This document shows positions 45,283 through 52,458 of a stretch of DNA of 64,000 bases, piece by piece (position 1 is the stretch's first letter; each line of letters opens with the position of its first letter). This stretch comes from Raineyella sp034933565 (GTDB lineage Bacteria; Actinomycetota; Actinomycetes; Propionibacteriales; Propionibacteriaceae). Position numbers and translations under genes: made by a program. The stretch covers positions 62,001 to 126,000 of the forward strand of contig NZ_JAYFNG010000009.1 in the NCBI RefSeq assembly GCF_034933565.1. Direction: 5' to 3'. The notes beneath the pieces are model-generated. The model did not search any database, was not told where the DNA came from, and was given only the letters and a program-made list of their open reading frames with translations.

Positions 45283-46209
45283 ATGAGTTCGACGCCCGAT
45301 TCCGGAATCGCCCCCCAGACCCCTGAGGCCACTCGTTCCCGGCCGCTCCTCCCGGCCTGGTTGCGGGCCATGCGGCCGAAGCAGTGGGTCAAGAACGTTC
45401 TCGTCCTCGCTGCTCCCCTGGCGGCCGGACGGATCGGCGAGTCCCGTGTGCTGGTGTCCACCCTCCTGGCGATGGTGGCCTTCATCCTGGTGTCCGCCTC
45501 CATCTACCTGCTCAACGACATCCACGACATCGAGGCGGACCGCCAGCACCCGAAGAAGCGGTTCCGCCCCATCCCGGCCGGCGAGCTGCCGGTCCCGATC
45601 GCGTGGGTGCTCGCCGCGGTGACCGGCATCGGGGGTCTGGCCCTCGGCTTCGGGGTGTCCCTCGGCCTGGGCATCACGCTGGCGACGTACGTCGTGGTGC
45701 AGTTCCTCTACTCCTACTTCCTCAAGGACTTCCCGGTCATCGACCTCGCCGTGGTGGCCTCCGGCTTCCTGCTGCGGGCCGTCGCCGGCGGCGTCGCGAG
45801 CGACATCCCGCTCAGCCAGTGGTTCCTGCTGGTCGCCTCGTTCGGCTCGATGTTCATGGTCGCCGGCAAGCGCTATTCCGAGATGCGTCACCTCGGTCCG
45901 GAGGCGGGCACCCGCAAGTCGCTGGCCGGCTACACCGAGAGCTATCTCAAGTTCGTCTGGGAACTGGCGGCCGTCGCCGTGGTGATGTCCTATTCGCTGT
46001 GGGCCTTCGACCAGCGCCTCGGCGGGTACACCAAGGGCCTGTGGGCCGGCATCTCGATCTTCCCTTTCGCCATGGCGATGCTGCAGTACGCGTTCCGCAT
46101 CGACCGCGGTGAGGGCGGCGCCCCCGAGGACGTCGTCCTGCACGACCGGGTGCTCCTCACACTCGGCCTGGCCTGGCTGGTGACCATCTGCCTCGCCGTC
46201 TTCCTCTGA
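45283..46209 (+). CDS. Decaprenyl-phosphate phosphoribosyltransferase (UbiA superfamily)
   Basis: An integral membrane prenyltransferase of 308 residues with about eight or nine helices. The aspartate-rich motif LLNDIHDIEADRQHPKKRFRP near residues 78-98 and AGKRYSEMRHLG near 198 match 5-phospho-alpha-D-ribosyl-1-diphosphate:decaprenyl-phosphate transferase (Rv3806c type) more than ubiquinone/menaquinone UbiA. The product decaprenylphosphoryl-5-phosphoribose is the precursor of decaprenylphosphoryl-arabinose. The DprE2-like gene follows 16 bp later, which supports the pathway call. Confidence 0.9.
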   Translation: MSSTPDSGIAPQTPEATRSRPLLPAWLRAMRPKQWVKNVLVLAAPLAAGRIGESRVLVSTLLAMVAFILVSASIYLLNDIHDIEADRQHPKKRFRPIPAGELPVPIAWVLAAVTGIGGLALGFGVSLGLGITLATYVVVQFLYSYFLKDFPVIDLAVVASGFLLRAVAGGVASDIPLSQWFLLVASFGSMFMVAGKRYSEMRHLGPEAGTRKSLAGYTESYLKFVWELAAVAVVMSYSLWAFDQRLGGYTKGLWAGISIFPFAMAMLQYAFRIDRGEGGAPEDVVLHDRVLLTLGLAWLVTICLAVFL

Positions 46210-46225
46210 CCCCAGGAGCCCCCAC

Positions 46226-46984
46226 ATGATGGACGCGACCGCGAATCCCCGCACCCTGCTGCTGCTCGGCGGCACCTCCGACATCGCCCTGGCGATCGCC
46301 CGGGCGTACGCCACCGAGAGCCCGACCCTCGACGTGGTGCTGGCCGCCCGGCCGACCGAGCGCCGGACCGCGGCGGCCGAGGCACTGCGGGCCGAGGGGG
46401 TCGGCGTCCGGGAGGTCGACTTCGACGCCCGCGCCGCGGCGAGCCACGAGGCGACGATCGAGCAGGCCTTCGCCGGCCATGACGTGGACATGGCCGTGGT
46501 CGCGTTCGGGGTGCTGGGGGACGCGGAGGGCGCCTGGCAGGATCCGGAGCAGGCGCTGGAGATGGCCGAGATCAACTACACCGCGCCGGTGCACCTCGGC
46601 GTGCTGCTGGCGAACCGGATGCGGGCCCAGGGCCACGGTCGGATCGTCCTGCTGTCCAGCGTCGCCGGGGAGCGGATCCGCCGGTCCAACTTCGTCTACG
46701 GGTCCACCAAGGCCGGCGTCGACGGCTTCTACCGGGGGATGTCCGAGGCCCTGCGCGGCTCCGGCGTCGGTGTCCTCGTCGTCCGGCCCGGCTTCGTCCG
46801 GTCGAAGATGACCGCCGGCCTGCGCGCCGCCCCGCTCGCCGTGACCCCGGAGGAGGTGGCCGCCGAGGTCGTCGAAGGGGTCCGGACCCAGCGCTCCGTC
46901 ATCTGGGTGCCGAAGCTCTTCCAGCTGATCATGCTGGTGCTCCGCCATGTCCCGCAGGCGATCTTCCGCAAGCTCCCCTTCTGA
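46226..46984 (+). CDS. dprE2: DprE2-like decaprenylphospho-ribose 2-epimerase, reductase component
   Basis: A 252-residue short-chain dehydrogenase. The cofactor loop is LLLLGGTSDIALAIARAYA, the catalytic set is Ser in VLLSSVAGERI with YGSTKAG, and FVRSKMTAGLRAAPL and the C-terminal membrane-associating LIMLVLRHVPQAIFRKL are typical of DprE2. DprE2 reduces the keto intermediate made by the flavoprotein DprE1, giving decaprenylphosphoryl-arabinose. DprE1, normally adjacent, is absent from this window. ATG at 46226 follows CCAGGAG; an in-frame ATG follows at 46229. Confidence 0.9.
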   Translation: MMDATANPRTLLLLGGTSDIALAIARAYATESPTLDVVLAARPTERRTAAAEALRAEGVGVREVDFDARAAASHEATIEQAFAGHDVDMAVVAFGVLGDAEGAWQDPEQALEMAEINYTAPVHLGVLLANRMRAQGHGRIVLLSSVAGERIRRSNFVYGSTKAGVDGFYRGMSEALRGSGVGVLVVRPGFVRSKMTAGLRAAPLAVTPEEVAAEVVEGVRTQRSVIWVPKLFQLIMLVLRHVPQAIFRKLPF

Positions 46985-47027
46985 GCCCGAGGATAAGGCA
47001 GAAGAGCACGAAGAGAAGGCAGAAGCA

Positions 47028-47696
47028 GTGCAACTAGACCTCAATGCGACGTTCGGTGAGTCCCTCCGCATGGCGGCGTTGCGGCACGAGGAGACCGTGC
47101 TGCCGTACGTCTCGAGCGTCAACATCCCCGCCGGCCTGCACGCCGGGACCCCCCGGGTCATCCTCGGCGCGATCCGACGCGCCCTGGCCGGCGGTGTCCG
47201 CCTCGGGGCCGCGGTGAGCTACCGGGACTTCCTCGGTGGCGGCGACCGCTACCTCGACGAGACGTACGAGGATCTGTACGCCGAGCTGGTCTACCAGATC
47301 GGAGCGGTCGACGCGTTGGCCTTCACCGAGCAGGGCCGGCTCTCCTACGTCCGGCCGTGCGGCGCGCTGGCCCGGATGGCCGGCCGCCGCAAGGACCACG
47401 CCGAGGCGATCCTGCACGCCGTCGGGACGTACGATCCGGAGCTGCCGCTGGTGGTGCACCATCTCTCCCCGCTGCTGCCGATGGCGACCGAGGCCGGCCT
47501 CAATGTGATCGTCGAGTACTCGGCCGGCTCGATCGAACGGCTGCGCACCTCGGTGGGCCGGATCGCCGCCGACGGGCATCCGGAGCAGTCCGTGTCGCTC
47601 CATCTGGACCCGGCGACCGCCCCGGTGGTGGTCAGAACCCTCCGTGAACTGGGTCACACTTTCGGGGCTCCGATCACGGCACGGCGCGGGATGTGA
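47028..47696 (+). CDS. Diverged LamB/YcsF (PxpA-like) family protein
   Basis: A 222-residue protein similar in order of motifs to PxpA, the A subunit of the bacterial 5-oxoprolinase: LDLNATFGES, SSVNIPAGLHAGTPRVILGAIRRALAGGVRLGAAVSYRDFLGGGDR, AELVYQIGAVDALAFTEQGRLSYVRPCGALARM, VVEYSAGS. Conserved positions of typical PxpA (LNxDxGE, ACGFHAGD, KPHGALYN) are replaced here, and the protein is some 30 residues short. No pxpB or pxpC lies nearby, so 5-oxoprolinase activity is doubtful. GTG at 47028 gives the family start. It is placed between dprE2 (43 bp) and accA (148 bp). Confidence 0.75.
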   Translation: MQLDLNATFGESLRMAALRHEETVLPYVSSVNIPAGLHAGTPRVILGAIRRALAGGVRLGAAVSYRDFLGGGDRYLDETYEDLYAELVYQIGAVDALAFTEQGRLSYVRPCGALARMAGRRKDHAEAILHAVGTYDPELPLVVHHLSPLLPMATEAGLNVIVEYSAGSIERLRTSVGRIAADGHPEQSVSLHLDPATAPVVVRTLRELGHTFGAPITARRGM

Positions 47697-47844
47697 TTCC
47701 GATCGCACCGGTGTACGGAACGCCCCTTGTCGCCCGGTTGAACAAGCACCCTCCCCGGCCACGCTGAAGCCCTAGACTCTGGCCTGACAGTGCCGTCATG
47801 GCCGGGAGCCGTCGGGCGGTTCAAAGTGGAACCCAGGAGGAACA

Positions 47845-49608
47845 GTGCCCATCAGCAAGGTACTCATCGCGAACCGAGGAGAGATCGCGGTCCGTGTGAT
47901 CCGCGCAGCACGTGACGAGGGAATCGCCAGTGTCGCGGTCTACGCCGAGCCGGATGCCGATGCCTTGTTCGTGAAGCTGGCAGACGAGGCCTACGCGCTG
48001 GGGGGTGCGACACCGGCCGATTCGTACCTCGACATGGGCAAGATCATCGAGGTGGCGCGCCGCAGCGGTGCCGACGCCGTGCACCCGGGTTACGGCTTCC
48101 TCGCCGAGAACGCCGACTTCGCGCAGGCGGTCATCGACGCCGGCCTGATCTGGATCGGCCCCTCCCCCCGCTCGATCCGTGACCTCGGCGACAAGGTCGC
48201 CGCCCGCCACATCGCCCTCAAGGTCGGCGCACCGCTGGTTCCCGGCACGCCCGACCCGGTGGCGAACGCCGACGAGGTCGTCGAGTTCGCCAAGGAGAAC
48301 GGCCTGCCGATCGCCATCAAGGCGGCCTTCGGCGGCGGCGGTCGTGGCCTGAAGGTCGCCCGCACCCTGGACGAGGTCCCCGAGCTCTTCGAGTCCGCCA
48401 CCCGCGAGGCGGTCACCGCCTTCGGCCGCGGCGAGTGCTTCGTCGAGCGTTACCTCGACAAGCCGCGCCACGTCGAGACCCAGTGCCTCGCCGACCAGCA
48501 CGGCAACGTCGTGGTCGTCTCCACCCGTGACTGCTCGCTGCAGCGCCGCCACCAGAAGCTCGTCGAGGAGGCGCCGGCCCCCTTCCTCAGCGAGGACCAG
48601 CTGAACCGCCTGTACGAGTCCTCCAAGGCGATCCTGCGCGAGGCGGGCTACGTCGGCGCCGGCACCTGTGAGTTCCTCGTCGGCCAGGACGGCATGATCT
48701 CCTTCCTCGAGGTCAACACCCGGCTCCAGGTGGAGCACCCGGTGTCCGAGGAGGTCGCCGGCCTCGACCTGGTCCGCGAGATGTTCCGCATCGCCAACGG
48801 CGAGGAGCTCGGCTACGGCGACCCGCAGCTGCGCGGCCACTCCTTCGAGTTCCGCATCAACGCCGAGGACCCGGGCCGCAACTTCATGCCGGCGCCGGGC
48901 ACCGTCACCGAGTTCGTCGCCCCGCAGGGCCCGGGCGTGCGCTTCGACGACGGCTACCGCAAGGGCATGACCGTCCCCGGCTCGTTCGACTCCCTGGTCG
49001 GCAAGCTGATCGTCACCGGCGCCACCCGCGAGCAGGCGCTGCAGCGCTCCCGGCGCGCCCTGGAGGAGCTGGTCCTCGAGGGCATGCCGACCGCCATCCC
49101 GTTCCACCGCACGGTCATCGAGGACCCGGCCTTCACCGCGGCCGACGGCTCCTTCCGGGTGCACACCCGCTGGATCGAGACCGAGTTCGACAACCAGATC
49201 CCGCAGTACGAGGGCGCTCCGGGCGAGGCCGCCGAGGCCGAGGAGAAGCGCACCGTCGTCGTCGAGGTCAACGGCAAGCGTGTCGAGGTCAGCCTGCCGG
49301 CCGGCCTGGGCACCCTGGGCGGCGGCTCGACCGCGGCCAAGAAGCCGAAGCGGCAGAAGTCCAAGTCGGCAGTCAAGGAGGCCTCCGGCAACTCCGTGAC
49401 CGCGCCGATGCAGGGCACCGTGGTCAAGGTCGCCGTCGCCGACGGCCAGGAGGTCCACGAGGGTGACCTGGTCGTGGTGCTGGAGGCGATGAAGATGGAG
49501 CAGCCCATCAACGCCCACCGCACCGGCATCGTCACCGGCCTGGCCGTCGCGGGTGGTCAGAGCGTCCAGTCCGGCGAGGTGATGTGCGAGATCATCGACG
49601 CCGAGTGA
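47845..49608 (+). CDS. accA: Acetyl-/propionyl-CoA carboxylase alpha subunit (biotin carboxylase-BCCP)
   Basis: A 587-residue fusion of biotin carboxylase (about 1-450) and biotin carboxyl carrier domain (about 510-587). It shows KVLIANRGEIAVRVIRAARDEGI, the Gly-rich ATP-grasp lid AAFGGGGRGLKV, and FLEVNTRLQVEHPVSEEVAGLDLV. The BCCP motif is VLEAMKMEQP with biotinylated Lys550. It partners PccB and AccE encoded 3.5 kb upstream and is the substrate of BirA. GTG at 47845 has an AGGAGGAACA ribosome binding site. In actinobacteria this alpha subunit may serve several beta subunits. Confidence 0.95.
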   Translation: MPISKVLIANRGEIAVRVIRAARDEGIASVAVYAEPDADALFVKLADEAYALGGATPADSYLDMGKIIEVARRSGADAVHPGYGFLAENADFAQAVIDAGLIWIGPSPRSIRDLGDKVAARHIALKVGAPLVPGTPDPVANADEVVEFAKENGLPIAIKAAFGGGGRGLKVARTLDEVPELFESATREAVTAFGRGECFVERYLDKPRHVETQCLADQHGNVVVVSTRDCSLQRRHQKLVEEAPAPFLSEDQLNRLYESSKAILREAGYVGAGTCEFLVGQDGMISFLEVNTRLQVEHPVSEEVAGLDLVREMFRIANGEELGYGDPQLRGHSFEFRINAEDPGRNFMPAPGTVTEFVAPQGPGVRFDDGYRKGMTVPGSFDSLVGKLIVTGATREQALQRSRRALEELVLEGMPTAIPFHRTVIEDPAFTAADGSFRVHTRWIETEFDNQIPQYEGAPGEAAEAEEKRTVVVEVNGKRVEVSLPAGLGTLGGGSTAAKKPKRQKSKSAVKEASGNSVTAPMQGTVVKVAVADGQEVHEGDLVVVLEAMKMEQPINAHRTGIVTGLAVAGGQSVQSGEVMCEIIDAE

Positions 49609-49648
49609 GCCGGCCGGTCGGCTGACCGGGTCACCCCCGATCACCGTA

Positions 49649-49701
49649 CGTACGGGCCGCCGTCCCGTCCTCTCCCGAGGACCCGGACGGCGGCCCGTAC
49701 G
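49649..49701 (+). terminator. Strong nested hairpin terminator after accA
   Basis: A perfect 17-bp stem pairs 49649-49665 with 49685-49701 (GGGCCGCCGTCC against GGACGGCGGCCC at its core). Its loop contains a second perfect 6-bp stem, GTCCTC (49667-49672) with GAGGAC (49677-49682). It lies 41 bp after the accA stop. No T-tract. Confidence 0.88.
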
Positions 49702-49722
49702 CATGCCCGGACCCTGCAGCCC

Positions 49723-49863
49723 GGTACGCATTCCCGGCCGGTACGCATTCCCGGCCGGTACAGGTGCCCGGCCGGTACACGCGGTCTGTCATTGCCCGCA
49801 CGTCCGGATGTGTACGGTCCGAGCGAGCACGTCAGCTCGGATGCGTACGGTCCGAGCGAGCAC
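49723..49863. repeat. 17-bp tandem repeat (four copies) and a 33-bp duplication
   Basis: GGTACGCATTCCCGGCC recurs at 49723, 49740, 49757 and 49774 (exact 17-bp period, last two diverged). Further on, GTACGGTCCGAGCGAGCAC occurs at 49812-49830 and again at 49845-49863, 33 bp apart. Both are in the 339-bp gap between the convergent accA and lpdA; no gene seen. Confidence 0.8.
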
Positions 49864-49889
49864 CTCGGCCCGGAACATCTCGACAGAAA

Positions 49890-49925
49890 TGGCCTGGCAC
49901 CCGCCGGTCGCGGGGTGCCAGGCCA
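49890..49925 (-). terminator. Hairpin terminator downstream of lpdA
   Basis: TGGCCTGGCACCC (49890-49902) and GGGTGCCAGGCCA (49913-49925) form a perfect 13-bp stem with a 10-base loop, 22 bp past the lpdA stop on the minus strand. Confidence 0.85.
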
Positions 49926-49947
49926 GTTGCTGCCGGGAACGGCCCAC

Positions 49948-51372
49948 CTAGGTGGTCAGCGCCGTCGCATTCTTCCCGTGGTTGTGCAGCCGACGCGCGG
50001 CCTCGGCCACCGAACCGGACAGTGACGGATAGACGGTGAAGGCCTGGGCGAACTCGTCGACGTTGATCCCCTGCGCAACCGCGAGCGAGACGGCGTGGAT
50101 GAGCTCGGAGGCCGTCGGGGCGACGATCACGCCACCGACGATGATCCCGGTGATCGGCAGGCAGAACAGCTTCACGAACCCGTCGGTGAAGCCCTGCATC
50201 TTGGCCCGGGCGTTCGACGCCAGCGGCATCATCACCGCGTCGGCACCCGAGCGGCCCTCGTCGATGTCCTTCTGGGTGACACCGACGGTGGCGATCTCCG
50301 GGGCGGTGAAGATGTTCGAGGCGATGGTCTCCTGACGCAGCAGCGGGACGGCGTCACCGAGGGCGTGCCACATCGCGATCCGCCCCTGCATGGCGGCGAC
50401 CGAGGCGAGGGCGAAAACACCGGTGCAGTCGCCGGCGGCGTACACCCCGCGGGCCGAAGTGCGCGAGACCTTGTCCACGGCCACGTAGCCCCGCTTGTCC
50501 AGCGTGACGCCGGCCTCCTCCAGACCCATCTCCGCGGTGTTCGGGATCGACCCGACGGCCATCAGGACGTGCGAGCCGGACACCTCACGGCCGTCCTCCA
50601 GGCCGACGACCACGCCGTCGCCCTCGCGTCGGGCCGACACCGCACGGGCGCGGCTGATGATGGTGATGCCGCGGCGCTCGAAGACGTCCTGCAGCACCCG
50701 GGCGGCGTCCGGGTCCTCGCCGGGCAGCACCATGTCGCGCGACGAGACGAGCGTGACCGGCACGCCCAGCGCGTCGTACGCGTTGGCGAACTCGGCACCG
50801 GTGACGCCGGAGCCGACGACGATCAGGTGCTCCGGGAGCTCGGTGAGGTTGTACACCTGGGTCCAGTCGAGGATGCGCTCCCCGTCGGGAACGGCGTCCG
50901 GCAGGACCCGGGGGTGGGCACCGGTGCAGACCAGGATGACGTCCGCCTCCAGGCGCTCCTCACCGAACTCGGTGGTCGCCACCACCGTGTGGGTGCCGTC
51001 CAGGCGGCCACGGCCGCGGACGATCCGTACGCCCTCCTCGACCAGCCGGGTCGCGATGTCGCCGGACTGCGCCTCGGCCAGGTGGATGACCCGGGTGTTC
51101 ACCGCCCCGAGGTCGGTGCACACCGTGCCGGTGAGGTCCTCGTCGCCCCCGGGGGTGTTCAGTCCCTGGCCGGAGGCCTGTTCCATCGTCGACATGACGT
51201 TCGACGTCGCGATCAGGGTCTTGGACGGGACGCAGTCCGTGAGCACGGCGGATCCGCCGATGCCGTCGCTGTCGACCAGGGTCACCTCCCCGCCGAGCTG
51301 GGCCCCCACGAGGGCCGCTTCGTATCCGCCTGGTCCTCCACCGATGATCACAACCTTGGTCACATCGGGCAT
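49948..51372 (-). CDS. lpdA: NAD(P)H-quinone dehydrogenase LpdA-like flavoprotein
   Basis: A 474-residue pyridine-nucleotide disulfide oxidoreductase-fold flavoprotein: FAD loop KVVIIGGGPGGYEAALVGAQLG, NAD loop LIVVGSGVTGAEFANAYDALG, and FAD-binding VYAAGDCTGVFALASVAAMQGRIA. The redox pair of true lipoamide dehydrogenases is missing: the segment reads GIGGSAVLTDCVPSKT, with only one of the two cysteines. That is the hallmark of LpdA (Rv3303c), which reduces quinones. The C-terminal HxxxxE pair is also not evident. ATG at 51372. It diverges from punA, an order shared with mycobacteria. Confidence 0.9.
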   Translation of the reverse strand: MPDVTKVVIIGGGPGGYEAALVGAQLGGEVTLVDSDGIGGSAVLTDCVPSKTLIATSNVMSTMEQASGQGLNTPGGDEDLTGTVCTDLGAVNTRVIHLAEAQSGDIATRLVEEGVRIVRGRGRLDGTHTVVATTEFGEERLEADVILVCTGAHPRVLPDAVPDGERILDWTQVYNLTELPEHLIVVGSGVTGAEFANAYDALGVPVTLVSSRDMVLPGEDPDAARVLQDVFERRGITIISRARAVSARREGDGVVVGLEDGREVSGSHVLMAVGSIPNTAEMGLEEAGVTLDKRGYVAVDKVSRTSARGVYAAGDCTGVFALASVAAMQGRIAMWHALGDAVPLLRQETIASNIFTAPEIATVGVTQKDIDEGRSGADAVMMPLASNARAKMQGFTDGFVKLFCLPITGIIVGGVIVAPTASELIHAVSLAVAQGINVDEFAQAFTVYPSLSGSVAEAARRLHNHGKNATALTT

Positions 51373-51588
51373 TCTTCCATGAGGTACGCTCCGGCGCGGC
51401 CTCGTGGGCCGTCCCGGTGCCGTGACGCGGATCGCAGGTTTCAGCCCGTACGCTCCGGCCGCCCCGTGGTCCCGGCCGAACGACCCGGGCGAGCCTGCCG
51501 CCCCAGCCACACAATGCCGGTCGCCCCAGCCGTACGACGCCGGTCACCCCTGCCGCACAGCGGGGGCCGGCGTGACAGACTCACCGCT

Positions 51589-52458
51589 ATGAGCGAGACC
51601 CACCAGATCCCGGGCGCCGACTCCCCCGCCATGACCCCGCCCGACGCGACGATGCCCGACGCCGCCACACCCGACGATCTCGCCAGCCGCGCCGCCACCG
51701 CCCTGCTCGCCGCGCTGGGGATCGACCGGGCCGACCTGGCGGTGGTCCTCGGGTCGGGCTGGTCCGCCGGGCGCGATGCCCTCGGGACGGAACTGGCGAG
51801 CGTCCGACTGGCCGATCTGCCGGGTTTCCGGGCGCCGGTGGTCGAGGGCCACGGGGGTGAGGTGGCCGCGGTCCGGACCGTGACCGATGCCGTCGCCCTG
51901 CTGTTCACCGGGCGGACGCACCTCTACGAGGGCCTCGGGGTCGACGCGGTCGTCCACGGCGTCCGGACGGCGGCCGCAGCCGGCGCCCGGACGCTGGTGC
52001 TGACCAACGGGTGCGGGTCGACCCGGACCGACTGGGGGCCGGGCACCGTGGTGGCGCTGCGCGACCACATCAACCTCACCGGCACCACTCCCCTGCAGGG
52101 CCCCTCGTTCGTGAGCATGTCCGACGCCTACTCCCCCCGGCTCCGGGCGACCCTTGCGGCCCTCCGCCCGGGCGTCCCGGAGGGCGTGTACGTGCAGTTC
52201 CGCGGCCCGCAGTACGAGACCCCGGCCGAGGTCGAGTACGCCCGCCGGATCGGCGGTGACCTGGTCGGGATGTCGACCGCGCTGGAGACGATCGCGGCGC
52301 GGGAGAAGGGCATGGAGGTCCTCGGGCTGTCCCTGGTCACCAACCTCGCCGCCGGGGTCTCCGCCCGCCCGCTCGCCCACGCCGAGGTGCTCGCCGCCGG
52401 CGCCGCGGCCGGGCCACAGCTGCGGGCACTGCTCGCCGACCTGATGGCGGTGCTGTGA
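51589..52458 (+). CDS. punA: Purine nucleoside phosphorylase
   Basis: PunA phosphorolyses inosine and guanosine (and deoxy forms) to base and (deoxy)ribose-1-phosphate. The 289 residues show the trimeric class features: VVLGSGWSAG at the phosphate site, VVEGHGGEVAAVRT, FTGRTHLYEGL, TLVLTNGCGSTR, GVYVQFRGPQYETPAEVEYARRIGGDLVGMSTALETIAAREKGMEVLGLSLVTN with the purine Glu and Asn. The first 30 residues are a Pro/Asp/Thr-rich tail. The stop overlaps pmmB as GTGA, so the ribose-1-phosphate product and the next enzyme are produced together. Confidence 0.95.
   Translation: MSETHQIPGADSPAMTPPDATMPDAATPDDLASRAATALLAALGIDRADLAVVLGSGWSAGRDALGTELASVRLADLPGFRAPVVEGHGGEVAAVRTVTDAVALLFTGRTHLYEGLGVDAVVHGVRTAAAAGARTLVLTNGCGSTRTDWGPGTVVALRDHINLTGTTPLQGPSFVSMSDAYSPRLRATLAALRPGVPEGVYVQFRGPQYETPAEVEYARRIGGDLVGMSTALETIAAREKGMEVLGLSLVTNLAAGVSARPLAHAEVLAAGAAAGPQLRALLADLMAVL

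Noticed and set aside
49948..51372. Lipoamide dehydrogenase of a 2-oxoacid dehydrogenase complex
   Set aside because: Only one cysteine of the redox pair is present and no E1/E2 genes adjoin; matches LpdA quinone reductase.
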